Shown here in pieces: positions 8,600 to 16,466 of a stretch of DNA of 64,000 bases. The notes under the pieces are model-generated. The model had not been told where the DNA came from. It saw only the letters and a list, made by a program, of their open reading frames with translations, and searched no databases. The translations under genes and the position numbers were made by a program. Position 1 is the first letter of the stretch, and each line of letters begins with the position of its first letter. This DNA comes from Bradyrhizobium lablabi (GTDB taxonomy: Bacteria > Pseudomonadota > Alphaproteobacteria > Rhizobiales > Xanthobacteraceae): contig NZ_JAFCJK010000002.1 of NCBI RefSeq assembly GCF_018131005.1, forward strand, positions 558,001 through 622,000, in the 5' to 3' direction.

Positions 8600-9513
8600 G
8601 CGATCGGGTACGCATCATCGAGATGGGGCCGCGCGACGGCCTCCAGAACGAGAAGACTTCCGTCAGCGTCGAAGCCCGCGTCGCCTTCGTCGAGGCGCTG
8701 GTTGCTGCGGGACTCACGACCGTCGAAGTCGGCGCTTTCGTCTCGCCCAAGGCGATCCCGCAAATGGCGAACTCGGATCAGGTGTTGCGCGGCGTCAGCC
8801 ATGTCAAGGGCGCCGAATTTCACGTTCTGGTGCCGAACGAGAAGGGGTACGACGCCGCACGCGCGGCCGGCGCCGGGGTGGTCTCGGTTTTCGCGGCAGC
8901 ATCCGAGGGCTTTTCGCGCGCCAACATCAATTGCTCGATCGCGGAGTCGATCGAGCGGTTCAAACCGGTCCTGGCGCGCGCCAGGGCCGACGGCGTCAGG
9001 GTGCGCGGCTATGTCTCCTGCGTGTTGGGATGTCCGTTCGACGGCGAGATCAGCCCGAAGGCGGTTGCCGATCTCGCAAAGACCTTGTGGGATCTCGGCT
9101 GCTACGAGATTTCGCTCGGCGACACCATCGGCGTAGGCACGCCGCTCAAGGCGAAGCAGATGCTGCGTGCGGTCGGCGCTGAGATTCCGGCAGCCAATCT
9201 CGCGATGCATTTCCACGACACCTACGGCCAGGCGCTCGCCAATCTCTATGCCGGCATGGAGGAGGGAGTCCGTGTCATCGATTCCGCCGCCGGCGGTCTC
9301 GGCGGCTGCCCCTACGCGCCCGGCGCGACTGGAAATGTGGCGACGGAGGATGTGGTCTATATGCTCGAGGGCATGGGCATCGGAACTGGCGTGGATATGG
9401 AGAAGTTGCTGACTGCAACGAACGAAATCGCCGGATTGCTGGGCCGGCCGCCGGTGAGCCGGGTAGCGGCGGCAATCAATGCGAAATCCAAGCGAATGGC
9501 GAGTGACCAATAG
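8596..9513 (+). CDS. mvaB: Hydroxymethylglutaryl-CoA lyase
   Basis: A 305-residue TIM-barrel enzyme that cleaves HMG-CoA to acetyl-CoA and acetoacetate, the last step of leucine catabolism. The catalytic and metal residues are visible: RDGLQNE at 13-19, the pair His205/His207 in MHFHDTYG, and the signature cysteine Cys238 in GLGGCPYAPGATGN. It overlaps mccA by ATGA. The methylglutaconyl-CoA hydratase that should act between MCC and this enzyme is not in the cluster. The final codons, reading RMASDQ and stop, lie inside a palindromic repeat, so the C-terminus may have been rewritten by insertion of that element. Also called liuE. Confidence 0.95.
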   Translation: MSDRVRIIEMGPRDGLQNEKTSVSVEARVAFVEALVAAGLTTVEVGAFVSPKAIPQMANSDQVLRGVSHVKGAEFHVLVPNEKGYDAARAAGAGVVSVFAAASEGFSRANINCSIAESIERFKPVLARARADGVRVRGYVSCVLGCPFDGEISPKAVADLAKTLWDLGCYEISLGDTIGVGTPLKAKQMLRAVGAEIPAANLAMHFHDTYGQALANLYAGMEEGVRVIDSAAGGLGGCPYAPGATGNVATEDVVYMLEGMGIGTGVDMEKLLTATNEIAGLLGRPPVSRVAAAINAKSKRMASDQ

Positions 9514-9555
9514 CGAATGGAGTCCATTCGCTACCTTCCATTAGCGATTCGCTTT
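9491..9555. repeat. Palindromic intergenic repeat, copy 1
   Basis: The unit TAGCGAATGGA (9511-9521) and its exact complement TCCATTCGCTA (9523-9533) form a palindrome. It is flanked by partial further copies (AGCGAATGGCGAG at 9491 and TTAGCGATTCGCT at 9541). The same 10-base core and its complement occur again at 53011-53020 and 53048-53057. Both copies lie between convergent genes. A role as bidirectional terminator is inferred from position and shape. Confidence 0.8.
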
Positions 9556-9556
9556 C

Positions 9557-10915
9557 CTATCGCCCGCCGTCCGGCCCCATCACGAGATCCGGCAGCCAAG
9601 TGGAAATCTCCGGAAAGAAGCAGAGCAACAGCACCGCGAACATCATCAGCAGCACGAAGGGCAGCGTACCCCAGATCACTTCGCTCAAGGGGATATCCGG
9701 CGCAACGTTGCGGATGACGAAGATGTTCAAGCCCACCGGCGGGTGGATCAACCCCATCTCCATGACGATGGTCATGACGACGCCGAACCAGATGATATCG
9801 AAATTGGCGGCGCGGAGCGGCGGCAGAATGATCGGCGCGGTCATCAGGATGATCGAGACCGGCGGCAGGAAGAAGCCGAGCACGATCACCATCACGAGGA
9901 TCGCGAACAGCAGCTCCCAGCGCGGCAAATGCATGGCGATGATCGCTTCGGCCGCCGACTGCGAGATGTGCAAATAGCTCATCACGTAGGAATAGAGCAG
10001 CGACATGCCGATGATCATCATCAGCATCGTGGAGTCGCGGATCGTCGACTTCATGATCGGCGCCAGATCGCTTGGCGTCCAAACGCTGTAGATCGCGGCG
10101 ATCAGGGCAAGCGCCAGCAGGCCGCCGAGACCCGCGGTCTCCGACGGCGTCGCGTAGCCGCCATAGAGCGCGATCATCACCCCGGTCAGGAGCAGCACAA
10201 ACGGGAGCACCCGGGGCAGCGCACTGAAACGTTCGGCCATGGTGAATTCGTCGCGCTGAAGGATCGCGGAATCGATCCCGCTCGCGCTGTAGGCCGCCTT
10301 GGCTGTGACATACTCCTTGCGGAAGCGGTAGACCGCGTAGAGTCCAAACAGCGTCACCAGCAGCAGTCCTGGCCCGATGCCGGCGAGGAACAGCCGCCCA
10401 AGCGATTTTTCGGCGGCAACCGCGAACAGGATCATGGTGATCGAGGGCGGCAGCAAAATGCCAAGCGTGCCGCCGGCGGCGATGATCCCGGCGGCAAAAC
10501 CGCCGGAATAGCCGCGTTTGCGCATTTCGGGGATACCCGCGGAGCCGATTGCCGCGCAGGTCGCGGGCGAAGAGCCGGCCATCGCGGCGAACAGCGCGCA
10601 GGCGAACACGTTGGCGACGCCGAGGCCGCCGGGCACGCGATGCAGCCAGGCGTGCAACGCCGAATAGAGATCCTGGCCGGCGCGGGATTTGCCGATCGCT
10701 GCACCCTTGAGGATGAACAGCGGGATCGACAGCAGCGTGATCGAGGCCATCTCTTCATAGACGTTCTGCGTCACGGTATCGAGCGAGGCCCCCGGCATGT
10801 AGATCGCCATGAACAGCACCGCGACCGCGCCGAGCGCGAACGCAATAGGCATGCCCGAAAACATCGCGAGCAGGGTGGCGAGCCCATAGGAAACCCCGAT
10901 GCCAAACACTGTCAT
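9557..10915 (-). CDS. dctM: TRAP transporter large permease (DctM)
   Basis: A 452-residue polytopic membrane protein of the DctM/SiaM class, the ion-coupled large subunit of a tripartite ATP-independent periplasmic transporter. Family features include SIPLFILKGAAIGKSRAG, the motif MAGSSPATCAAIGSAGIPEM and GGTLGILLPPSITMILF. About 12 transmembrane segments can be counted. The start ATG at 10915 overlaps the stop of dctQ (ATGA). The longer open frame upstream simply reads back through dctQ in another frame. Substrate unknown; TRAP systems usually take up organic acids. Confidence 0.93.
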   Translation of the reverse strand: MTVFGIGVSYGLATLLAMFSGMPIAFALGAVAVLFMAIYMPGASLDTVTQNVYEEMASITLLSIPLFILKGAAIGKSRAGQDLYSALHAWLHRVPGGLGVANVFACALFAAMAGSSPATCAAIGSAGIPEMRKRGYSGGFAAGIIAAGGTLGILLPPSITMILFAVAAEKSLGRLFLAGIGPGLLLVTLFGLYAVYRFRKEYVTAKAAYSASGIDSAILQRDEFTMAERFSALPRVLPFVLLLTGVMIALYGGYATPSETAGLGGLLALALIAAIYSVWTPSDLAPIMKSTIRDSTMLMMIIGMSLLYSYVMSYLHISQSAAEAIIAMHLPRWELLFAILVMVIVLGFFLPPVSIILMTAPIILPPLRAANFDIIWFGVVMTIVMEMGLIHPPVGLNIFVIRNVAPDIPLSEVIWGTLPFVLLMMFAVLLLCFFPEISTWLPDLVMGPDGGR

Positions 10916-11466
10916 CGGCGTGAGCCACCAGTCAGGGGAACGATGATCTGCAGGAGGATTTGCACGCAGAGAAGCGTCATGCCGAGCGCCATCAGCACAT
11001 AGGGAATCGCGAGCGGCGGCGACCACACCGAATTGGAGACCTGACCGTCGACATAGGCCTCGTGAGCCAGCGTCCATGACTTCCAGGCGAAGAAGGCGCA
11101 GAACAAAAAGCTCGCGACATCAACCAGCCAGAGCCGGACGGCATTGGCTCTTGCCGAGAGCAGCCCGACAAAGGCCTCGATGCTGACATGGCCGCGCTGG
11201 CTCTGCACGTAGGCTGAGGTCATGAAGGTGGCGCCGACAAGCAGGAACACCGCGGCCTCGTCCTGCCAGTAGTTCGGGCTGTGAAAGAGGGCGCGGCCGA
11301 GTACGCTGTAGCTCAGGATGATGCAGGCTGCGATCAGGGCGAGCGCAGCGAGAACCACGATGATGTTGTTGCAGACGGACAGCACGCGCCCGAGCGCAGC
11401 CACGGGCGGGTTGTCCGTGACTGCGATTGGGCTTTCGGTTTGATCCGCGATCGGACCATGCATCAT
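10912..11466 (-). CDS. dctQ: TRAP transporter small permease (DctQ)
   Basis: A 184-residue protein with four transmembrane segments, typical of the DctQ small membrane subunit that bridges the binding protein and DctM. The segment YWQDEAAVFLLVGATFMTSA and RGHVSIE match the family pattern of an acidic motif after the first hairpin. The gene overlaps dctP upstream and dctM downstream by ATGA at both ends, so the three subunits should be made in step. Confidence 0.9.
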   Translation of the reverse strand: MMHGPIADQTESPIAVTDNPPVAALGRVLSVCNNIIVVLAALALIAACIILSYSVLGRALFHSPNYWQDEAAVFLLVGATFMTSAYVQSQRGHVSIEAFVGLLSARANAVRLWLVDVASFLFCAFFAWKSWTLAHEAYVDGQVSNSVWSPPLAIPYVLMALGMTLLCVQILLQIIVPLTGGSRR

Positions 11467-12485
11467 GCGGAGACGTCGGTTGCGAGCTTCAGCAGGTTCG
11501 CTGAGGTTGCCGTCTTAGCACTATATTCCTTCCAGGCGGTATCGCGCGCAATGTCGCGCCACTTGCCGACGGTCGCTGCGTCAAGGGTGCTGACCTTGGC
11601 GCCCGCCTTCTCATAGACGTTGGAGACCTCGGCATCGTCATCCTGGGCGCCCTTGCGGCCGAACGGCTCCAACTCCGCGCCGACGGCCAGGATGATGTCC
11701 TGCTGCTTCTTCGGCAGCTTGTCGAAGATCGCCTTCGACATCATCAACGGCTCCAGCATGAACCAGTAGGAGGCCTTGGCGCCCGAGGTCAGCGATTTCG
11801 CGACCTCTTCAAGTCGGAACGAGATCAGGCTGGTGGAAGAGGTGATGCCGGCGTCGCAGGCGCCGGTCTGCATCGCTGCGTAAAGCTCGTTGGAGGGCAA
11901 AGTGAGCACGGCAGCGCCGGCGGTTTGCAATACCCTGTCCATCTCCTTCGAGCCGCCACGAACCTTCAGGCCCTTGGCGTCTTCCGGGGCCACGATCGCC
12001 TTGGACCGGCTCGCGACGCCGCCGGCCTGCCAGACCCAGGTGATGAGCAAAATTCCCTTATCGGCGAGGAAGTCGGACAACGCCTTGCCGACCGGCTCCT
12101 TCTTCCAGCGCAACCCCTGGTCGTAGTTCGTGACGAGACCAGGCATCAGACCGATATTGGTCTCCGGCAACTCGCCACCGGCATAGGGCATCGGATAGAG
12201 GCTGAGATCGAGCGCGCCCTTGCGCATGGCGGAGAACTGCGCGTTCGTCTTGACCAACGAGGAGTTCGGATAGACGTCGGCCGCGATCTCTCCGCCGGAG
12301 CGCTTGGCTACTTCGGCGGCAAACATCCGGCACAGGCGGTCGCGGAAGTCGCCCTTCTCGATGGTGCCGCCGGGAAACTGGTGGGAGATCTTCAGCGTGG
12401 TGGCGGCTTGCGCTGTCCCGACGCCCATCCGCAGGACGGCGGGTGCGGCGAGGGCGGAGGCGAGGACGTGGCGACGTGTAAGCAT
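11463..12485 (-). CDS. dctP: TRAP transporter substrate-binding protein (DctP)
   Basis: A 340-residue periplasmic binding protein of the DctP family. The N-terminus MLTRRHVLASALAAPAVL carries a twin arginine at residues 4-5 followed by a hydrophobic stretch and an AQA-type cleavage site, which suggests Tat export. The body has the family segments KGLKVRGG and ELYAAMQTGACDAGITSS. The ATG at 12485 follows GGGAG by six bases. The 19 residues upstream in the same frame have no family support. It is the first gene of the dctP-dctQ-dctM operon. The ligand cannot be read from sequence; the proximity to the leucine operon may be coincidental since the two converge. Confidence 0.92.
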   Translation of the reverse strand: MLTRRHVLASALAAPAVLRMGVGTAQAATTLKISHQFPGGTIEKGDFRDRLCRMFAAEVAKRSGGEIAADVYPNSSLVKTNAQFSAMRKGALDLSLYPMPYAGGELPETNIGLMPGLVTNYDQGLRWKKEPVGKALSDFLADKGILLITWVWQAGGVASRSKAIVAPEDAKGLKVRGGSKEMDRVLQTAGAAVLTLPSNELYAAMQTGACDAGITSSTSLISFRLEEVAKSLTSGAKASYWFMLEPLMMSKAIFDKLPKKQQDIILAVGAELEPFGRKGAQDDDAEVSNVYEKAGAKVSTLDAATVGKWRDIARDTAWKEYSAKTATSANLLKLATDVSA

Positions 12486-12821
12486 GGTTTCTCCCTTGAA
12501 TAACTCGCAAGTGGCCGTTAGGCCGAGCGTTGACCGCAGCATAGCCGGTCTTCGCCTGATTTTTCTCTAGTCGGATAGTTCGAGGCGCTCTGATAGTGCG
12601 AGCCGGGCCAAGACGGCAAGCCCCGATTCTGTTGCAGTGCACACTACAGCCTGATTACGCGAATATACCGCCAAACACTCGTGCGCGCCGGATCGGCCTG
12701 GCGTCCCCGGAGCGGCACGGTTCAACAGATTGTTATTGAGGTAACAGCAGGCAGCGCTGCTGCGTCGTGGGTAGTGTGGCATTCGTCGCTTCGCATTTAA
12801 GCACACAGAGGAAGACCACCT
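12486..12821. other. Intergenic region upstream of dctP and the MxKDx gene
   Basis: This 336-base stretch separates two divergent genes and must hold both promoters. No convincing open frame is seen on either strand. A short palindrome around GCAGCGCTGC lies near 12755. No clear sigma-70 boxes or operator could be assigned. Confidence 0.5.
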
Positions 12822-13055
12822 ATGACCCCCAGCACTCGTATCGGCCTCGGCGTCTCCGCCGCGCTTCTCTCGCTCAGCCTCGCGTTTGCGCCCGCCGCTT
12901 TTGCCCAGGACAAGATGGGCAAGGACGACGGGATGAAGAAGGAGTCGATGTCCAAGGACGCAATGAAGAAAGAGGGCGGCATGATGAAGAAGGACGATGC
13001 CATGAAGAAGGATGGCGGAATGATGAAGAAAGACGACGGCATGAAGAAGAACTGA
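12822..13055 (+). CDS. Secreted MxKDx pentapeptide-repeat protein
   Basis: A 77-residue protein. Residues 1-28 form a Sec signal peptide ending AFAPAAFA before Gln29. The mature part is almost entirely Met, Lys, Asp and Gly in a loose five-residue repeat (GMKKE, AMKKE, MMKKD, AMKKD, MMKKD). It matches the recurring group named pentapeptide MXKDX repeat proteins. GAGGAAGA precedes the ATG. Such Met/Lys-rich periplasmic peptides have no established function; metal binding through methionines is a reasonable guess. It is convergent with the DUF6481 gene across a GC-rich hairpin. Confidence 0.8.
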   Translation: MTPSTRIGLGVSAALLSLSLAFAPAAFAQDKMGKDDGMKKESMSKDAMKKEGGMMKKDDAMKKDGGMMKKDDGMKKN

Positions 13056-13077
13056 TCGCCGTCGCGCCATCCGTGCG

Positions 13078-13098
13078 GGCCCGCCGTCGCGGCGGGCC
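13078..13098. terminator. GC-rich hairpin between convergent genes
   Basis: A perfect 9-base-pair stem, GGCCCGCCG at 13078-13086 and its complement at 13090-13098, with a 3-base TCG loop. It sits 23 bases after the MxKDx stop and 15 bases from the DUF6481 stop. There is no long T run, so its efficiency as an intrinsic terminator is uncertain. Confidence 0.6.
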
Positions 13099-13112
13099 TG
13101 CTACGCGGTATT

Positions 13113-13469
13113 CTAGCGCTTGTTCTTGCCGCGCTCCTTGCGCGCGGCATAGCGGGCGTCGCGCTTAGCCTTCTGCTCGGCCTCCAGCGCAGCCTGGCGT
13201 GCCGTTTCCTCTTCCTTCTCACGGGCGATCCGGGCGGCTTCTGTGGCGGCGGCTTCCTCCTCGCGGCGCCTCTCTTCGGCCTTCTCTGCCTCGCGGGCTT
13301 CCTTGGCCTTGACGCGCCGTTCGACGATTGCAGCGCGTTCGGCGGCGCGCGCCTGCACCGCGGGGTCGTTGGGGCCGGGTTTGGCGCGAAACTTGTTCAG
13401 GATGTTTTGCCGTGCCTGCTGCGCCGCCTTCTGGCGATCGGCAAAGCCCGGTTCCTTGAAGCCACTCAT
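13113..13469 (-). CDS. DUF6481-type charged coiled-coil protein
   Basis: A 118-residue protein starting MSGFKEPGFADRQKAAQQAR, an N-terminus typical of the DUF6481 group of alphaproteobacteria. The rest is extremely rich in Ala, Glu, Lys and Arg and is predicted as one long helix or coiled coil (roughly residues 40-110), with a basic C-terminus ending KERGKNKR. There is no signal peptide, so it should be cytoplasmic, perhaps nucleic-acid binding. The ATG at 13469 was chosen because the conserved N-terminus starts there; the 46 residues upstream are not conserved in character. Function unknown. Confidence 0.8.
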   Translation of the reverse strand: MSGFKEPGFADRQKAAQQARQNILNKFRAKPGPNDPAVQARAAERAAIVERRVKAKEAREAEKAEERRREEEAAATEAARIAREKEEETARQAALEAEQKAKRDARYAARKERGKNKR

Positions 13470-13702
13470 AGAGGAAGCCTTGCTGCTTTCTGTTCGGGTG
13501 ATGGGATGGAGAAAAATCAGGTTTCGCGCTTCAATTAGGTGAACCCCGGCGAAATTGCCAGCGTCAAACGCGAGTGGCAAAGCAGAGGAGATATGAGTGA
13601 ACAGCAAGTGGCCAATGCGCCCGGCTGGGCTCGACCGCGATGCTTGCGACCGGCGGACGATCGGCGATGCATGTGGTCGACCGATGCAATTTGCCGAAAA
13701 TC

Positions 13703-13924
13703 TTAATCGCGCGGGGTCTCGCGCCGACCGTTTGCGCCCAGCACCTTGGCGACGGTTTCCGCGGTCATTGCGGCCCGATCCGAGGTTCGTTGCGCCTCGA
13801 GCCTGTCACGGGCCTTTTCCAGGATCAGCAGATCGATCAACCGCTGCCGGCTTGTCTCGTCGACGGCTTCAAATAGCAATTGCCGGTAACGACGATAATC
13901 GTACCCCGCTTCTTGTTGGCTCAT
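13703..13924 (-). CDS. Small hypothetical protein
   Basis: A 73-residue protein starting MSQQEAGYDYRRYRQLLFEA. It is hydrophilic and helical with many Arg, Leu and Ala residues and no membrane segment. Codon choice is GC-biased like the neighbours. The ATG at 13924 is preferred over an upstream start because the upstream 22 residues are unlike the rest. I do not recognise the family, and no partner gene suggests a role. Confidence 0.55.
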   Translation of the reverse strand: MSQQEAGYDYRRYRQLLFEAVDETSRQRLIDLLILEKARDRLEAQRTSDRAAMTAETVAKVLGANGRRETPRD

Positions 13925-14119
13925 TGATATGCCCCGCACACCCGCTCTCGCCTTGGCGGGTAGTTTTCCGCAAGCGCTTGCCGCATGCAACGGAATTGCG
14001 TCGCTTGTGCACCGGGCGTGCGTTTAGTTGCGCGACTGTTGCAGAATTGATCGCAGGCGATTGGTCAAAGCGTCATGGTACAGGTCGAAATTGATGGACG
14101 ATTTGAGGCTTGCGCTGAG

Positions 14120-14296
14120 ATGAGCGATTCCGACGGAAGTGGAGGGCGGCGTGGCGCGCTGATCGGTCTGCTGGTCGCGGCCGTGATGCTTGCGCTCGGC
14201 TTGTGGCTTGCCCACGCGCTTACCGCGTCGAGCAAGATGCAGGATTGCCTGATGTCGGGCCGAACCAACTGCAATGTGATCGAGCCCGCGCGTTGA
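14120..14296 (+). CDS. Small single-pass membrane protein
   Basis: A 58-residue protein: a short polar head (MSDSDGSGGRRG), one transmembrane helix ALIGLLVAAVMLALGLWLAH, then a short tail with two cysteines in MQDCLMSGRTNCNVI. The longer frame from 14075 adds 15 residues. The layout resembles the product at 14437-14676, which also has one helix followed by a two-cysteine tail, and the pair may be distantly related. Tail location in the periplasm is inferred from the positive head. Function unknown. Confidence 0.55.
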   Translation: MSDSDGSGGRRGALIGLLVAAVMLALGLWLAHALTASSKMQDCLMSGRTNCNVIEPAR

Positions 14297-14436
14297 GCTT
14301 CTTGCGGTAACTAGGTGTTGACGCCAGATCGAACGAAGAAGGGGTAACCCGAAATATCCGGTTCATTGTGACATCGATCACACGGGAGCGGGACGGGAGG
14401 ATCCTAGTGTCCGGAGATCGAACAGGAACCGAAGCC

Positions 14437-14676
14437 ATGATGTCCAAGCTATGGACCCGGAACGGAATGGCGATTGTCGTCGCGATGGCGATGTTCGTGG
14501 GCTTGGCGGCGCTCGTATTGTTCGGCGTGACGTCGTCAGAGCCGGTCTCCAACGCCATGCTCGGCCCGGACTGGCAGTGCAGTCGGCTTGCCTTCGTGCT
14601 CACGAGCTGCAGCCGAATTGGAGCAACCGAAACCCCGCCGGTCGTCCGCGCGCGGAGCCAGCCGGATTGCCCTTAA
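14437..14676 (+). CDS. Small single-pass membrane protein with two-cysteine tail
   Basis: A 79-residue protein beginning MMSKLWTRNGMAIVVAMAMF. The single helix spans about residues 10-30, followed by a tail with cysteines in PDWQCSRLAFVLTSCSR. AGGA lies nine bases before the ATG. The general layout (charged head, one helix, Cys-x(n)-Cys tail) repeats that of the gene at 14120-14296. No known domain is recognised. Confidence 0.5.
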   Translation: MMSKLWTRNGMAIVVAMAMFVGLAALVLFGVTSSEPVSNAMLGPDWQCSRLAFVLTSCSRIGATETPPVVRARSQPDCP

Positions 14677-14723
14677 GCTCCCATCCTTGCATGGACTGGA
14701 CGGAACCAGGCTAGGCCGGCGGC

Positions 14724-14897
14724 CTACTTCTTTCCGCCGCGCGGCTTGATCGACAGGCCGAGCCGCATCGCCATCTTCTTGATTCGCTCCGGAGAGCGCC
14801 CGGTGACTTTCACGACCTCCTCGAGTGACTTGGAGGAGCGTGCCAGTTCCATCAGTCGGCGGTCTTCCTTGAACGACCAGCGCGGCTTTCGGGCCAT
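14724..14897 (-). CDS. Small basic protein with a helix-turn-helix-like core
   Basis: A 57-residue protein read directly from the sequence, starting MARKPRWSFKEDRRLMELAR and ending with a lysine-rich tail. The central part (SLEEVVKVTGRSPERIKKMA) has the spacing of a SANT/Myb-like or homeodomain-like helix-turn-helix in which WSFKEDRRL forms the first helix. GAGGAT lies about ten bases before the ATG. The product is probably a small DNA-binding protein. Short proteins of this type seem common in Bradyrhizobium, but no target is known. Confidence 0.7.
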   Translation of the reverse strand: MARKPRWSFKEDRRLMELARSSKSLEEVVKVTGRSPERIKKMAMRLGLSIKPRGGKK

Positions 14898-15089
14898 ATT
14901 CCAAATATCCTCGCGTTGCCAAGGACAAAGCCGCCAAGCGCGACTGCCTGACGGCTTTGCCGGTGTGGGCCGGACCTTGGGGAATTGTCCGGTGGATAAG
15001 CAATACTGCTTCCGGATTAGGCCGCAATTGAAACCGGAACTTAACCTAACCGGTCAAGGTTACTCGATGGAACAAGGCGGGAGACCTTT

Positions 15090-15305
15090 ATGCTCAAGGC
15101 CGCCATTCTCGGTGCCGCGGCATTTTCCCTGGCCGGTTGCTGGTCCGAACCGGAGGTGACGGGATCAACCTCCAGTTGCGTTGCGAATCTCTACAGCCGC
15201 TACAATCCCAAGGTCATGGAGCAGTGCGTCAACGCCTGCATCAAATGCGAGCGCGGCAATGTAACGACCTGCACGACCTCCTGCACGCTGAAAGGCGCGC
15301 GCTGA
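15090..15305 (+). CDS. Small cysteine-rich lipoprotein
   Basis: A 71-residue protein with a lipoprotein signal: MLKAAILGAAAFSLAGCW, where Cys17 would be lipidated. The mature part holds six further cysteines (SSCVANLY, EQCVNACIKCERG, TTCTTSC), suggesting disulfides or metal binding in the periplasm. GGGAG precedes the start. There is no recognisable domain, and the gene stands alone ahead of the dgoK gene. Confidence in the gene is good; function unknown. Confidence 0.7.
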   Translation: MLKAAILGAAAFSLAGCWSEPEVTGSTSSCVANLYSRYNPKVMEQCVNACIKCERGNVTTCTTSCTLKGAR

Positions 15306-15540
15306 CGGGAACATCACTCTGGAACTTTCAGAAGGTGTTTCGCCCGTTGCGACCGCAACGGTCGCGGTCGTCGTGTACGCCCGGACCGCGCCCGGTCTGG
15401 CTCTCGCTCGTGTGCGATTTCGATTTGAGAGTATCGCCCATGAGCGTGGGCTTGCTGGATGAAACGAACGCGTTTATCGCCTGTGGTAGCTCGATGCAGA
15501 GGTCGGGCGGCGCGGAGCACGTAAGGAAACAACCGACAGG

Positions 15541-16455
15541 ATGAGCGAAGCGGCCTACGTGGCAGTCGATTGGGGCACCAGCAGTTTGCGGCTCTGGTTG
15601 ATGGATCGCGCCGGCCGCAACGTCGCTGAACGCCGCAGCGATGAGGGCATGATGGCGGCGGCGAAGTCCGGCTTTGCGTCCGTGCTGCAATCGCATCTCG
15701 ATGCGCTAGGCGCGGCGGCTGGTCTGCCGGTTGTCATCTGTGGCATGGCCGGTGCCCGCCAGGGCTGGGTTGAGGCCGGTTATATCGACACGCCGGCTCC
15801 TCTCGCCGCGGTGCTCGAACAGGCCGTTGTGGTTAGCGGACAACCGCGCGACATCCGGATCCTGCCGGGGATTGCACAGCGCGATTCACGCGCGCCCGAC
15901 GTCATGCGCGGCGAGGAGACCCAATTGCTCGGAGCGTTGGGCGGGCGCGCGGCTGGCGAGGTCACTGTGTGCATGCCCGGGACACATTCGAAATGGGTCC
16001 ACATCCGTGGCGGAATGGTCGAACGTTTCGCCACGTTCATGACTGGAGAGCTGTTCAGTGTCATCGCGCGCGACACGATCCTCTCGCATGCGGTGGCGGG
16101 CGCCGGGCACGCCGTGGATTCCGATGCCTTCAAGACGGCCGTCGGGACCGCCTTCGAGGCGTCCGCATCCGTCGCCAATCTTCTGTTCCGCGTGCGGTCG
16201 GGCCAGCTCCTGTTCGGCGGCAGCGCGACCGCAGCGCGCGAGACCATATCGGGCACGTTGATCGGGCTCGAATTGGCGGCGGCGCTCCCTGAACGCGTGC
16301 CGGAAACCGCCGTCACGCTGATTGCGTCGGGCCGGCTTGAGAGATTGTATCGAATTGCACTTGAAACGCTTGCCGTTCCCTTCAGATTCGTCGATGCCGA
16401 CGACGCGGCGCGACGCGGTCTTGCTCTGGCGGCCAACGCGATCTGGAAGACCTAA
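15541..16455 (+). CDS. dgoK: 2-Dehydro-3-deoxygalactonokinase
   Basis: A 304-residue sugar kinase of the DgoK family. It phosphorylates 2-keto-3-deoxygalactonate at C6 in the De Ley-Doudoroff galactose/galactonate route. The N-terminal phosphate-binding segment YVAVDWGTSSLRLWLMDRAG and CGMAGARQGWVEAGYI are family signatures, as is CMPGTHSKWVHIRGG with FMTGELFSVI. The length is normal. The aldolase gene follows after 11 bases, so the two form an operon. No galactonate dehydratase, transporter or GntR-type regulator is visible nearby. Confidence 0.92.
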   Translation: MSEAAYVAVDWGTSSLRLWLMDRAGRNVAERRSDEGMMAAAKSGFASVLQSHLDALGAAAGLPVVICGMAGARQGWVEAGYIDTPAPLAAVLEQAVVVSGQPRDIRILPGIAQRDSRAPDVMRGEETQLLGALGGRAAGEVTVCMPGTHSKWVHIRGGMVERFATFMTGELFSVIARDTILSHAVAGAGHAVDSDAFKTAVGTAFEASASVANLLFRVRSGQLLFGGSATAARETISGTLIGLELAAALPERVPETAVTLIASGRLERLYRIALETLAVPFRFVDADDAARRGLALAANAIWKT

Positions 16456-16466
16456 AGGATCAGACG

